Positions 28,061 to 40,879 of a DNA stretch of 64,000 nt are shown one piece after another. Every line of letters begins with the position of its first letter. Position 1 is the first letter of the stretch. Position numbers and translations under genes: made by a program. The notes below the pieces were generated by a model. The model was not told the DNA's origin and did not search any database. It worked only from the letters and a program-made list of their open reading frames with translations. The stretch is taken from positions 26,630,001 through 26,694,000 of the forward strand of contig JAYKYS010000004.1 in assembly GCA_036924285.1 (NCBI GenBank). Reading direction: 5' to 3'. This stretch comes from Asterella californica (Eukaryota; Streptophyta; Marchantiopsida; Marchantiales; Aytoniaceae).

Positions 28061-28757
28061 GCCCCGGTGTTCTTCTCTTCTGGATGGTAGTTGCTTGGAC
28101 CTTCGGTTCCTTCTCTCCCTTGTAAGGCTTGATGGGACACTCCCATCCGGTTGTAATTCATTGGGTCGCGTTTTTTCTAGTTGTATATAGAGTACATCCT
28201 CTCTTGAAATTTGATCTAAAATAAGTGAAAAACGACATCTTATAATTCTTGACCAGTTGATTGGTCTCATGACTCTAGCGATCATGAGCAAGTCTAGAAC
28301 AATATCTGAAAAAATATTATGTTCAATACTCTTTTATACCTGAAGGGGAGTTAAGTGAATTCTCGGCGGCGTCGAACTCCCGACTCCCCGAAGAGGAAAG
28401 TGCCGGAAGGTGCCGAAAACCGGGAAAAAGGTCGGATGTGACGCGCCTTCAATGCAGTGACTTTCCCGGTAACGACCCAGCGTTAAGACTGCCCGGACTT
28501 CACTTGAAGCAAAGTCGCAGAAAGGCCAACATGGCAGAAACACGAGGGAAAAGGGGGAGGAGAAGAGGCGACGTAGACATGAGATGATGACACACAGGGA
28601 GGAGCGGAGCGGAGGGGGAGTCGGAGGGGGGAGGTTCTTCGATTGAAAGAAGGCAGGAGAATAGATCGTAAGATAAATAGACGGTGCGGGCGGATGGACG
28701 GACGGATGGTTGGATTGAGAGGTTGAGGCTGACGGACAGAGAAGGTGGTCTGTGAAA
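28061..28757 (+). promoter_or_regulatory. Upstream region of the sucrase/ferredoxin-like gene
   Basis: GC-rich and purine-rich from about 28,540 (GGAGGAGAAGAGGCG and similar), typical of a 5' UTR/promoter. The long minus-strand frames here, 28,334-29,053, are Pro/Ser-rich readings of the antisense of exon 1 and its leader and have no domain. No core promoter element was placed. Confidence 0.4.
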
Positions 28758-31700
28758 ATGATCTGCAGCGCTGCTCGTTTTGGTCGATTATGTTCATCAT
28801 CGTCCGTAGTGACAGAAAGGCTTCGAGTTGTGCGTGACAGTGTGGATGCTGGAGTAGGAGTAGCAAAAGTGTGCTGCGTAAACAGGGAGGAGAAGCGTTT
28901 TGGTAGTTCGTCAGCAAGTGGAGGAGTTGGTGTCCAAAGGCAAGGGGGTTTTGGGAAAGATTTAAGAACGACAAGGAGAAGTAGAAAGAGGACGAAGGAG
29001 ATGTCGATGGCTGAAGGAGCAGGAGAGGTGGTGGACTCTGGATATGCACCCATGAACGCGGGAGATGGAGAGGGAGTGAATGCCGTCGGAGGCGCTAGTT
29101 TGCTGCAGGCCGGAGGAGGGGCAGGGGATGGGGTCCCAGGAGTTGTTGATCATGGATTCACTCGCCCCGAAATGTATTCAAAATCCCTTGTAGGGACCGT
29201 TGCGCATTATGAGCGTCATGTGTTCTTGTGTTACAAGGAGCCTGAGAGTTGGCCCGCAAGTGTTGAGGCGGCTGACTTTGACCGCCTTCCTCGTTATCTT
29301 GTCGCCGCCCTCCGCGCTCGCAAGAATGATATGCCGAAAAAGGTGTGTCCGTGATTTTCCTCGTCTACTATTTCTCAGAAGACTCTCGATACTCCAGGTC
29401 TCTTCCGGATTAGGATTTTTAGTGGAGTAAGCAAGTAGTCTTTCATAATTGTTCTCAATTTCTCGAAGATAAGGGGATGTTTTATCTACCTAACTGAGCC
29501 GATCCGAAGTGTTAGTGATGAGCAAGTCATCTGTTGCTTATCACTTGAACGTATACTAAGCGTGCCGGGGAATCTCGACTTTGCGCTACATGGAGGTGCA
29601 GCTCTAAATTATGGAAGCACGAAAGATTACAGGTTAATTTTAGTTCTGTCTTGAATCTACTGTCAGTCGGTACATACTGGGGGCACATGCTGGAGGCTGC
29701 GTGTCTGCCTGAGTTGAGTCGTCCGCATCGGACATTTTTCGTTCGATATTCCCTCACGATGGAGTGTCACAGCCGAAGGATCTGCTGGTTACTTCCGCTT
29801 TCTTGAGAGCGCAGGCCAATATCCTTCACGTCCTCTCATTTCCTCAGGAAAACTTAGTGCACTCGTAAATATTCTCTGTCTACTAATAATATGGAACTTT
29901 TGATGACGCTTGGTAAATAAGTAGTTTAGGTGGGTTAATCTTTTGTTCTTGTACAGTTTGACGTATAAACGAGGCATCCAGTTCCTGCATTTTGTTAGGC
30001 TCTTTGCTTTGGAATTTAATAGCGCAAGATCTCACGGATAATACGAGATAGTAGCTGTATCACACTCGATGGTCCTTGCTGATGATTTCGGCCAAAGGCT
30101 AAGTCCCTTCGTGGATCTATGATCGATGGTCCTTGCTGATGAGCTTATTCCTTCGTGAATTATATCTAGAACGCAGTACGGAGCTTGACTGAGATTCGTG
30201 TTAACCTTCCGGATACCACGTTGGAGTGGCTTCTTTAACCCGCTTCTTTAACCCGCACTTACGATAGGGGGTCTTTTTTGCTGTGGATTCTCTGTTGCTA
30301 TGCATTGCATCTTGCTATTCGTCGATTGCGAAACCCGGGAAGGAAGGGGGATTTTTTTGTCGTTAGTGTATTTTGTCTTTCAGTTGACAGTTAGATGGGC
30401 AGGAAGGAGTTTAGATCCGGATAAATCGCAAATGCATAGCTACGCAAGCCCATTGCAAGCGCAGCACCTTTTTTCTTACTGTCTAAGTTACCTCCAAATC
30501 GTTGAGCTAATCCAGGCGTATCTTTTGGTTGTGGGTGTCGGAATGTTTTCACCTTTTGCACGATTCTTGACATCAGTTTCAAATCTTGTTTGCAGCTTCT
30601 TTTATCGTTAATAAGCAACTTAGTCGGCCGATCCTTCAGGATTTGTAACACTTTGGTGGTGCTTAAATCATTCACTTATCAGCCGTTGTCATCGTATGAA
30701 TGATTGCGAACAGACTCGACTGACCATCTGTGAAGGTCGAGACGGGACCGACTCGTCCAGTGGAGATGTCCTTATCTTTCCGGAAATGGTACGATACAGG
30801 TGAGTGTTTGAACCTTTGCCCGCTTCAGCACGTCACCATATTCCGTGCTTTTCTTGTCTTAATCATAAGAGTGTGACTTGGAGCTATCACGTTAGTTCAG
30901 GTTTTTACGTCTACTTGCTGTCGGAGTAGGCGAGTTGGTTAGTGAACCGTTACTGGGATTTTTCCTCAGCAAAAGTAATTGAATTTGACTGTTTGAGAAT
31001 AATTTGTTCAGTTTTAAACTCCCCGTCGAGTCATCCACAGAGGATACTCCAGAGAGCACAATTTCTTCACGATCTTGTCATTTGATATCTAGCCTGTGTT
31101 CAACTCCATGTATGGTTCAGAGTTTGTCTTATAGCTTTTCTCTTTTCATGCTCCGGTTTCAGTAAGTCTACAGCTTCCGGATTCAGAATATTACTTGATC
31201 TTGCGGCTGAATGCGCAGAGTTAATTAACATAGTATTTCAAATTTCGTACATTCTTTGAGGTCTTAACTAAGTCCCGTGATCCCCCGTTTGTATCCCAGT
31301 AGGTGTTTTTACCGTTTCGTATCCGTATTAAAGCTCTAGCGCTTTCTAGTGGTCTCATTGGGTAACACAGTGTACTTAAATTTTCATGTACTCATTGATT
31401 AGGAGATCTTGATATGAATCTAAATGTTGCCGTGCCAGGGGCTTGACGCACTTCGATGTCGATACATTTGTTGAAGATGTACTCGTTAAAGGGAAGGATT
31501 GGGTAGGCTCGTCGGAACCGGAACCGTTGCTCGGTAGCTACGTCTTTGTCTGCGCTCATGGAAGCAGAGACGCAAGGTGTGGTGTTTGTGGGCCTGCCCT
31601 GATTCAAAAACTTCATGAGGAGATAGCTGTGAGGGGACTTGAGGGTCAAGTATTTGTTCGGCCTTGTTCTCACATTGGAGGGCACAAGTATGCCGGTAAT

Positions 31701-32822
31701 GTCATAATATTCCGATCTGGATCAGGGCAGGTGTCAGGGCACTGGTAAGACTACACTGTCGTCGTCTCATCCTCTCCATATCTGCAAGGTGGCGTGAATG
31801 CTAGTATGTGGTGTTTACAGCTGGTTGAGTCCGTACAGTTTTCCTGCACATGTCAACTGGAACGTTGTATGAGTCTGTTCCTTATTGATTGTATACTCCT
31901 GGTGATTTAAGTTTTCTGTACAACGTGGAAGCTATCAACGGGACTATAGTCTGCCGCCATCGTTTGTGCGTATTGGCAGTGCAGTGTTGGCCGCAAAGCC
32001 CTGTATTTGGTCACTTCACTGTGGATATTCCTTGAACTCAATATGGTTAATATCATTGTCCTATTCAGGTATGGATACGTTGTTCCAGAGGACGTTCCTG
32101 CGTTATTGGATCAACATATTGACAAAGGGGAAATCATCGAACGGCTTTGGCGGTACGTCAAGTATTCATGTGAAATTTTGGTTAGGTTTTGGCTGATCTT
32201 TTCAAATGGACCGTGTTGCGACCGTTCTTCACAACCTGCAGGGCTAGATAATGGTCTCGCTTGCCCTGGAAATTATTTCGTGCTATCAACGACCATGGAA
32301 TTCTGAGTCGTGTTTGAAAATCCTTTTTCAAGCTAACAGAGGTGTTTTTGGTGCTCCGTTTTCTTATGTTTCAGAGGACAAATGGGTCTGGCTGAGGAGG
32401 ATCAGAAGCTTGCGCATGAACAACGGCTGCGCTGTCAGCAAGGGGGTGCAAATGGATGTGCGTGTGCTGAAAGTCAAGGTGGAGGTCTTGGTGGGGAGGG
32501 AGAGTCTGCAAGTGTGTGCTGCCAAATATTGAAATCCGAGGCTGCAGAGTCTGCAGAAGCGAAGGAAAATGGGTTTCAAGATGAAACACATGAGGAAGTC
32601 TTGGAAGAGCCAGAAAGTCCAAGGGCAGAAGTTGCAAGCAGTCCGAAAGTTATTCAGTCAGTTCCTGAGAGTCCTCCAGTCAAAGGTTGGAGCTTCCTCA
32701 GAACACCGAAGTGGATACAGACTTGGGAGCGAGAAGATACACACGCCGCCTTGGCTGTTCTTGGGGTGGCTGCACTGGTGACCGTAGCTATCCACTTGCA
32801 CAGGCGCTCAGCTTCAAGTTAA
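28758..32822 (+). CDS. Sucrase/ferredoxin-like family protein (thioredoxin-like [2Fe-2S] fold)
   Basis: Five exons with consistent GT-AG phases: 28758-29342, 30714-30799, 31439-31744, 32069-32152, 32375-32822, giving 502 residues. The conserved family core reads HVFLCYKEPESWPASVEA, then LTICEGRDGTDSS and DVLIFPEMVRY across the first junction, GLTHFDVDTFVEDVL, the Cys-rich VCAHGSRDARCGVCGPALI, CSHIGGHKYAGNVIIF, and YVVPEDVPALLDQHI with GEIIERLW. This is the plant Suc_Fer-like family (related to yeast Aim32); the cysteines and HxGGHK are thought to bind an iron-sulfur cluster. The tail has an acidic linker and ends in a hydrophobic helix (AALAVLGVAALVTVAIHL) plus basic residues, like a tail anchor. 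The first ATG gives an Arg/Ser-rich leader that could be a targeting peptide; a second in-frame ATG at about 29,000 is also possible. The biochemical function of the family is not firmly known. Confidence 0.9.
29343..30713 (+). other. Intron 1 of the sucrase/ferredoxin-like gene
   Basis: At 1,371 bp this is by far the longest intron here. It contains a duplicated GATGGTCCTTGCTGATGA (about 30,068 and 30,123) and a tandem CTTCTTTAACCCG pair near 30,230-30,253. No coding content was seen. Confidence 0.7.
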
Positions 32823-34400
32823 GTCCACGTGGTTATGAATCTTGCATAAGTGGAGGTGTACGTTCCGTTTCATCAGATGCGCTTACATATTCCGCCAACT
32901 GTTCCCTTCGCGGTTCATACAACTTTCTTAGTTAGCATATTTGTCTCCCTTTCAGCAGTTTCCTGCCTCTTGATTCGGCCTCCACCACGAAGAAGCAGGG
33001 GCTAGCGAGCGCGAGATTCCTCGATAGGTCTCCTCTTTGCTCGGTGGACGTCATATGGGGATCTTGACCTTTCCATTTGTGTATCCACAACCACCTACAA
33101 TTCGTTGTAACAGCTGACGATGTAATCTTAGCTGTGAAAACACTAACTAGTTTTAAGCTGATTTGTCAGCCACTACCAGTAGGTCGGGAATACCGTATCA
33201 GGATCGAGTGATTAACTAGAATTTAGGATGTGCAATTAAACTTTTACAGAGTCGAGATAGAATCGTTTCTACTGTGTACATGCCGTATAGAAAGTTCAAG
33301 ACTTTAACAGTCACGAAGTCAAATCTTCTTCAGCGGACGCTTTTCAAAACAGTTGTAAAGTGGATGATGGAATGTGAGTCCGTCCGGTCATATGGGGGAT
33401 TAGTGTCAAAATGCCGTAGATTCAGACATCTGCGTTCTTCATTTCTACGGAATCTCTGGATAAAGTAGTGTACAGACTCAGACCGCTCTGCATTTACCGA
33501 ATTCCGTCTCTTTTAGCCGAGAAACGTGCTTCCGATTTTCGTAACTAGAGTAACTCGTACTTGTCATGAAGATTGTCAACCACTGCTTTTAACTTGTTGA
33601 GAAGTGGCCGCCGGTTTGTTATCTTCGTTCTTTGCGCCCTGTAACGTCCTGAACACGCAGCTATCGTGTTTCTAACGATTGGCTGATGCACTTTGACCCC
33701 AAATGATCTGTGTCGTTGTGAGTGTTCGGCTCGGTGTTCCCCCCTCATGGCGAATGGAAGTTGCTAGTTGGAAATTGGGGATTCGTGCTTCTTGTCTATG
33801 TCCGCTCTTTTCCATTCCGCTTGAGGCGTGCATCATGTGGCCCTTTTATGTACCATGGTAGTATTCGTTTTGGAGGACACTGGCGCCAAGAAAGTCGATT
33901 TTGCAGATCATACGAGACGGAATGGTCAGTCAGGTCGAGGTCCCGGTCAATTGGATGTAATGGACATCACTTGGAAAGCAAGGTACGGATCACGTGCATT
34001 TTACGGTAATGTTGACTTCTGGAGCAAGTAAGCGAGGAATACTCTCGTGTAGCAACTTTGGCGTCCGGCACCACGCCTGGCCTCTCCTCTCCTCTCCTCT
34101 GCTCTCCTCTATGGCAGTGGTGTAATTTAGATAGAATGGATTGCGATTGGCATGGAAATATCAGTGCAAGTGAAGAGGGTAGAACTTTATAGATTGCTGA
34201 GCCAGTGCGCTTCAGCGCTGCAGCATGTCTGGCCTGAACCTAACTTAGCAGACCTCAGCATATGATGTGGGGCCTACTGCAGATGATCATTACTTATACA
34301 GCATTCAGAAGCCGACTCCTGAGAATGGCGACGACTACCAAGAAAGTGGAATTGTTTATGCCGACCGGAGCGGGCATTTTTGAGAAGCTGTGTTGTATTA
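32823..34400. other. 3' flank and spacer
   Basis: The first part is likely 3' UTR. Frames at 33,274-33,468 and 33,722-34,031 have no recognisable domain. A CTCCT-type simple repeat lies at about 34,081-34,110. Confidence 0.4.
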
Positions 34401-34500
34401 GTAACTCATGGAATGAGTTACATGGGATCATCTCAACTCTCTTTGACATGGGATCATCTCAACTCTCTTATCAAAGAGAGTTGAGATGATTCCATGTAAC
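34401..34500. repeat. Compound foldback
   Basis: GTAACTCAT/ATGAGTTAC at 34401-34421 forms a small hairpin. It runs into a 28-bp arm (34,417-34,444, GTTACATGGGATCATCTC...) that pairs with 34,473-34,500 with one mismatch. A second direct copy of the arm (ATCATCTCAACTCTCTT) sits inside the loop, so two alternative hairpins can form. Confidence 0.85.
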
Positions 34501-34854
34501 ATCCCATGTTTTGCCTATGCGTGAGCATAGTTATGAGTCGATTGTTTAAACAGGACGGGAATCTTGTTTTTTGTCGTGTATAGTGTATTTGTTGAGTCGC
34601 ACAGGGGGAAGACGGAGCGGCTGTGAAACCCGGAAAGGAATCGGGTTAAATCTGGATTAATCGCTAAGGCGTATTCTCGCTATTATATTGCAAGCGTAAC
34701 TGTTTGTTATTGTTCTTAGAAGAAATTGGAAATATGAATCCGTCACGGAGATGTGACTGACTGAGCTACATGTTATGAAGATTTCGAACGCAGAGAACTT
34801 TCGGTTTTCTGCATTATAAAGGAGGGTATTCACCCATGTGGACATGGGGTACAA

Positions 34855-35060
34855 TTTATATTCTAACCCTTCTGGCGGGAAGGGTTAGAATATAAATTAA
34901 TGTCCTCGTAAAACGTCGGGGTTTAGGTAGCAGTTATTGGTCTTATCCTCCCAAGAGCAGCGCATCCGCCCGGATTCCACTTATGGTTTATATTCAGATG
35001 AGTTTATTTATATTCGAGACTAGTTCGAGACTAGTTAATAATATTTATGAATTAATTTGT
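34855..35060 (-). repeat. Dispersed hairpin repeat, inverted copy
   Basis: Hairpin 1 at about 34,855-34,901 is perfect: AATTTATATTCTAACCCTTC pairs with its exact complement. The reversed core CCACTTATGGTTTATATTCAG follows at about 34,977, with a duplicated CGAGACTAGTT just after it. Confidence 0.7.
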
Positions 35061-35489
35061 TGTTTTATACTTCGAGATTAGTTAATATATGAATTAATTT
35101 ATTTTTATAATTTATTTTTATAACATTTACAGGTTTTTATAAGAAAAAACGAAATTTATTGTACAATGCCGTGGGGAAGGATATTCTGATTCTGTGAAGT
35201 AATCATCGTAAAGTTCTTTGAAAGAATTATGAACCCGCATGTCGATTCAAAGGAGGTGGTGTGTGTGCTTGTATTCGGATATTTGAGATATTCGAAGTGA
35301 TTCATCGTATAATGCATAGTGATATTATGTAACTCAAATCGATTGATTAGTCATCTTGAATCTTATCATTTCCAGCATTACGTATATCTAGTGTTGACTG
35401 CTCTGTCCATTGATAAATCACATTGATCTCAAATTACTTTTTCATACCATAAACATATGGTTCTTTCGTGTCATGTTCAATGTTTAAAT

Positions 35490-35935
35490 ATCCTTCCCCA
35501 CGGACTTGTACAGTGAAGGAAGCCGGGGGTGCAGTGTAAATTAGATACTTTTGTTTTACTGGGGTATAGTGAAGGAAGGGGGTACAGTGTAAATTTAAAT
35601 ACATTTTTGTTTTACTGGGAAGCCTGGGGTGCTGTGTATACAGTGAAAATCGTGCTCTGTTTCGTGGAAACGTCCAAGCCAAATTGTAATGTGTTAAATT
35701 TAATATACTAAAACTAAAACATTTAATTTAGACTTTTTTTACGAGCGAAACACATGGCTTGTGAAAACTAGAAGAACCCATAAGTACAATGAGAGACCTG
35801 GAACGTACCCGAGCTATAAGTCAAATCTTCTTTTCAAATGATGAAGGCATAATTTAGAGCTAACCCTTCCTAAAAAAAAAGTTAGCGCTAAATTATACCT
35901 ATGTACACTGTGTAAGTGTACATGGGTGAATATAC
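35490..35935 (+). repeat. Dispersed hairpin repeat, copy 7, with internal duplication
   Basis: Begins ATCCTTCCCCACGGACTTG then TACAGTGAA. A GGGGTACAGTGTAAATT-type block of roughly 60 bp is repeated with variation between about 35,515 and 35,650. The core AACCCATAAGTACAATG is near 35,769. Hairpin 1 (AATTTAGAGCTAACCC against GTTAGCGCTAAATT) and hairpin 2 (TGTACACT/AGTGTACA within ATGGGTGAATATACA) close the unit. Confidence 0.7.
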
Positions 35936-36941
35936 ACCCTTCACATACTATCCATTGACTTTCTAATGTCTTTTTCTTTGTCGAACTTGTTTTCATCTGC
36001 TTTCATCTATCTCAATAATCTATCTTGTTCTTTCATCTATCTCTATAATCTATCTTGTTCTTCCAATCTGTTGATTGGTTGCGCATAGAATTTACACACA
36101 CATGTCTCCACAGAAATCGTACTAGTCCATTGTAACAGATGTGTTTGGTATATGAAGAAACTCATGACTGATAGTTGTTCCGTGGGATCTTTACGGATCA
36201 AAGATATATGAAGTGAATAATTTTGACAATGGAATATGTGCTTTAGCAGGCTAACTATCAGTTCGAAGAGAAATATTTCTTTGATCAACAAAGAAGACAA
36301 TGTATGGTACATTTTTACTTTACTGTCTGTCGTCTATGCATTTTTTGATCATCTTGTGCAGATATATTATTGTTTACGTGAGAGATATTTTGTCTATTGT
36401 ATAGAATCAGAATATGTGAAATTCATATAAATCGAATCGAAGAATTAATGCAATGGACGAGACTGAGAGAAGAGAAATGAGAAAAGATGTTACATTGAGA
36501 CTGTCAAGAGGAAGAAGTCATAAGAAATGATTTCAACAAGTACCTCATATGAACGAACCAATGTGAATATATACAAGATGAAATACTGAACTATTGTCCC
36601 ACACATCTCGAGCCAAAGATTCATCCTCGTAGCTTTCAGTATTGACAATATATTCCGTCTTTCAACAAGAAATTCGATCCTCAGATCATAGAGATGTATC
36701 ACTTACTCATTTCAAATTGCATGCAAGTAATGTGCGAAAACGTACCCCAAAATATGAAAATTTTATTTTCTTTATACATAAAATAAAAGAATCTCTTATA
36801 CACTTGTGCACACATATCAATGAATGCATTCGAGTTCGTGATCTCTGTAGAAGATAATGAAGAATGACATCAGATCCATGTAATTTCCAAGTTTGAAACA
36901 ATACCAATTGTTTTAGCTATTATGCACAAGATGTTCAGTCT
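35936..36941. other. Spacer
   Basis: No gene recognised. CTTTCATCTATCTC-type short tandem copies lie at about 35,998-36,062. Confidence 0.4.
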
Positions 36942-36946
36942 ACAAC

Positions 36947-37165
36947 TGTAAAAAGTTTGATATTTTAAAGAAGACAATCCAAGAAAAAACGAGTAGACAA
37001 AGAAGTAAAAAGAATGAGATAGTCTCTCCATGTATATATAGTGAGGGGGTGAATACAAAAAAAATCTGAATGGTGGGTTAGCTCTCTAACTAACTGTATG
37101 TAATAACCCTAACTACCCGGTTGGTATTAGCCATTGATCTACTAGAGCTTAGGACTATATCAACA
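36947..37165 (-). repeat. Copia 3' LTR
   Basis: On the minus strand it starts TGTTGATATAG after a polypurine tract (GCTTGAAGAGAAG) and ends TTTTTACA. Homologous to 2835-3069 and 47,793-48,026. Confidence 0.82.
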
Positions 37166-37583
37166 CTTCTCTTCAAGCTCGACTCTACATCTTGTATTCT
37201 TAGACAATGTCTTAATAAAGATATCGGCAACTTGATCTCATGTGCTCACATAATTGAGCTCAATCTCTCTTGCAAGGACATTCTCTTTAATGAAATGACA
37301 GTGCACCTCAATGTGCTTCGTCTTAGCATGAAAAATATGATTACTAGCTTACTTCATGCTGTTAATATTGTTAGTATATACAATAACAATATATGTACAC
37401 TCCACACCAATATCAAATAGTAGACATCGAAGTCAAATCGATTGACATGTTGTATTTGGGTTCCTCGATACTCTGCTTTTGTGGATGACAAAGCTACAGT
37501 TGCTTCTTAGAAGCTCAACTTATAACAATGCTTTCAAGTCCAAAAGTGTAATCTAACGATAATCTCTTGTCGTCACTCTTTGC

Positions 37584-38063
37584 TCAATCAATATCAATGT
37601 AACCATATGACAACAATTGTCCATAGTGAAGTCCGTACTGCATCAAAAACTTCACGTAGCGGAAGATCCGCTTGACGATCTCCAAATGTGATCTCCGTGG
37701 TGATTGCATAAATTGACTGATCAGAAAGACGATATAGGTCAAGTCTGATCTGATGATAGTCACGTATATAAGACTCCCAACCATCTGTCTGTACATGCAA
37801 GGATCATCAAATAACTCACCATCCTCTACTCCTAGCTTTACTCCTTGCTCTTGACGTTGTAATGATTTGCAATCAAGCATACCAAATCTCTCAAGCATAC
37901 TGAGAGCATATTGTTGCTGTACAAGCCAAACATCCTTCCCATCCCTAATGAATTCAACAACAAATAAGTATTGGTGCTCTCCTAAGTCCATCATCTCAAA
38001 CTCAGATTTCAAGTGATCTTTGATTTGAGAAATAAGCTCCTCATAGTTACAAATAATGATCAA
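37584..38063 (-). pseudogene. Copia reverse transcriptase C-terminal part, decayed
   Basis: A frame of 159 codons reads NYEELISQIKDHLKSEFEMM, WLVQQQYALSMLERFGML, DDPCMYRQMVGSLIYVTI and RSDLTYIVFLISQFMQSPRR, the copia connection between palm and RNase H. The catalytic YVDD just upstream is interrupted near 38,070-38,090. The closest relative in the window is the relic at 945-2035. Confidence 0.85.
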
Positions 38064-38581
38064 ATCATCAACGTAATGACGATTATCAGAATCCGGTCTC
38101 GTATTCTTAATGAATATAAGATAGAGTCTGAACTACAAAGATAAAAATCAAAAGACTATAAGTAATAATTGATCTTTGCACACCATGCTCTTGGTGTTTG
38201 TTTTAGACCATAGAGGACTTTTTGTAACTTATACACAAAGGAAGAGAACTTAGGATCCTCATAACTTGGAGGTTGCTACATGTAGACCTCCTCCTCAAAA
38301 TCATCGTGAGCTACAATCTTGGTTTGCTCCTGCACCTCTCGTAGCCATCTTTGTACATATTGTAGAACCAAGGAGTCAGTCCACTGTAGTACCTCAAAGT
38401 AGTATTTGAGTGGAGGATCTGGAGAAATCATTGATCTCATATCAAAACCAGTTTCACATAGAGTTGTGGTTAATGCAAGAATCCACATAGCACATCCTAG
38501 TGGGACTAGCAGATCTGAACGACCAAAGCATCTAGTGAGTAGGTATATGCATGAAGGTTTTCTCGTTGCACACCATGCTAT

Positions 38582-39600
38582 ATGATCAATGTTCTTAAGG
38601 AACAAGAACCGAGTTCACTTGAGGAGACGATGCACAAAGCTCAATGGGTGAGTGGTATAGAAGTTGAGCTTGCTGCGTTTCACCACCAACCGACTTGGGA
38701 GTTGGTGGATTTACTTACGGGTAAGAAGGTGATTGGTTGTAGGTGGGTCTTCAAGTTCAAGCACAACTCGGATGATATTATGTATCAATACAAGGTAAGA
38801 TTGGTAGCCAAAGGCTACGCACAACAACATGGAGTGGATTTTGAAGAGACATTTGCTCCAGTTGCGAAGATGGTTCGCAATTGATTTGAACTGTAGTAGT
38901 AGTTGCGACTCAAAAATGTTGGAAGATGCACCATATGGACTTCAAGAATGCATTCACAACATCTCTACTGATATAGAACTGTTTCGACGAAGGATTGTAA
39001 CATCTTGGTGGAGAAATAGTCTGGAAGAATCCATCCTTTGTTTGAGATCTGATGGAGGAGGTGAGTTCTTTTCTGGAGAGTTCGATGCATATCTACGTGA
39101 GCATGACATCAAACGTCAAAAGACCTGCAGTTACAGCTCATAGCTAAAAAGGGTTGCAGAACGCAAGAATCGACACATAGTAGAAACTGCACGTGCTATG
39201 TTGAACAAGAAGACCATGCCTAGACCTTACTAGACAAAAGTTGTTTCAAGTGCGGTGTATCTCATGAATCGTACACTACAACGGCAGTCAACTGCCAGAC
39301 ATCGATGGAGGTCTTCACATGTAGTAAGCTTTATTACTCTTTACTTAAAGTTTTCAGATGTATCAGTTATGTACATACATGATGAAAACATAAGAAACTA
39401 GATCTAAAAGCAAATAGATGTATCTTCCTTGGATATGCTTCTGATATCAAAAGATAAAGATGTTACAATCCTTCGTCAAAACAGTTCTACTTCGACAGAG
39501 GACTTGTACTTCAACAGAGGACTTGTTTCTCAACAAATAGATCCAAGTATAATGCGAATGATCATCAATGAAAGACATGAAGCACTAGAAATCGGTTATA
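38582..39600 (+). pseudogene. Inverted copia pol pieces, scrambled order
   Basis: The plus strand gives the reverse transcriptase start (KEQEPSSLEETMHKAQWV to GVDFEETFAPVAKMV, 38,582-38,884). This is followed at 38,980-39,550 by integrase catalytic-core pieces (LRSDGGGEFFSGEF, VAERKNRHIVETARAML, AVYLMNRTLQ) with stops. In copia, integrase precedes reverse transcriptase, and the rest of this element lies on the minus strand. The segment has therefore been both inverted and shuffled. Confidence 0.8.
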
Positions 39601-40776
39601 CTTGACTGAGAAGCAGTCCATACATCTAGTGTGAACAAGCTCCAAGAGCTTGTTCTCTCCGCTACTTGATCTCTTAAAGGGTTGTCTAGCTTGCTTGCCA
39701 AACTGGCATGCTGCACAAACTGGCATGCTGCACAAACTCTAATGGGTTCACTGGATTCGAATTTGAGCAGACTTGTCATCATATCAGAACTCGGAAGGTT
39801 TTTCAGCCTCTAGAAGTTCATGTGTCTAATTCGCTTGTGTCAGATGTCAATATCAGACACTATTGGATTACTCTATTCATACATGACAACTTGTAACTTA
39901 GGCGTAGAAGCATCTAGTTCGAACAACTTACCACTCTTGCTATCTCGAGCTATAACAATGCTATTAGAATCTTCAATAAAGCATCCATCTTTATTGAAGC
40001 GCACCTGCAGACCCTGCTCTACAACTGTCTTACAGAGAGCAAGTTTTTAGTCAATGTGGGGTACAAGCAAGACATTCTCTATACCAATAAACGTTGAAGC
40101 ATGAATGTCTAGCGGAATGTTAATCAATTGTGTTGGATCTGGTGCTTGGTGTTATCGCATGTCATGATAAACTGAGGAGTCTTCATAAACTGAATCACTT
40201 CTGATGGAGTGTTATGTGATTGGTGGTGTCAAAGTCGATCATCCAGTCAATATGTGACTCGAAAGCTGCATAACTCTGATTTGTTGAAATCAGCAACTAC
40301 TCTGAATAGACTTGCTCAGTTGCTGCATAGCCTTACTGGTTGTTGTCATATTGCTTTGGTTGTTCTGTCGCTTATAACATTGATTGGTATTTTGGCCTTG
40401 CTTCTTGCAGTAGTTGTAGGAATTACGCGCACGTCTCTGATTGTTGAAAGAAACAGCTTGTCATTGGTTTTGTTGGTTCTAGCACTGTTGTTGTTGCTAC
40501 TACGACTGTTGATGTTGTGACCCCGTCCATGTCCAACATTTTTTCCACGATCTTTATCTCAAGATCCTCCAGAAAAATTCTTGCTGACCCGTCGAAATAG
40601 AACTCCCTAGTAGGTGCACCTCCTCTCTTAACATCATAAGAAAAAGTCCATGAAACCGCGGAAGGAGTGTAGTGACGAAGGATTTCTCCTTTTGCCCATT
40701 TAGTATACAAGATATCGTTCCCACAGAGGATTTGCACAAGTAACGCTGCTCTAAGTTCTAAGATCTGTTCAAACAC
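39585..40776 (-). pseudogene. Copia pre-integrase and gag C-terminal remnant
   Basis: 39,782-39,585 on the minus strand reads VCAACQFVQHASLASKLDNP and TLDVWTASQSSITDF, the GAG-pre-integrase zinc motif region of copia. Broken frames to about 40,560 contain the Asn/Arg-rich gag tail. The identity of 40,560-40,776 is unclear: it could be gag or the edge of the nested block. Confidence 0.65.
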
Positions 40777-40879
40777 ACAAACACACGGGTTTTGTCTAAA
40801 AAGCCCGTCTTCTCACAAAACCACACAAACCAACACGTCTTCCAGACACGCCAAATGGTGCTATGGACCTAAACAAACA

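Noticed and set aside
28334..29053. Long minus-strand Pro/Ser-rich ORF of 239 codons
   Set aside because: It is antisense to the leader and exon 1 of the sucrase/ferredoxin-like gene, is low-complexity, and has no domain.
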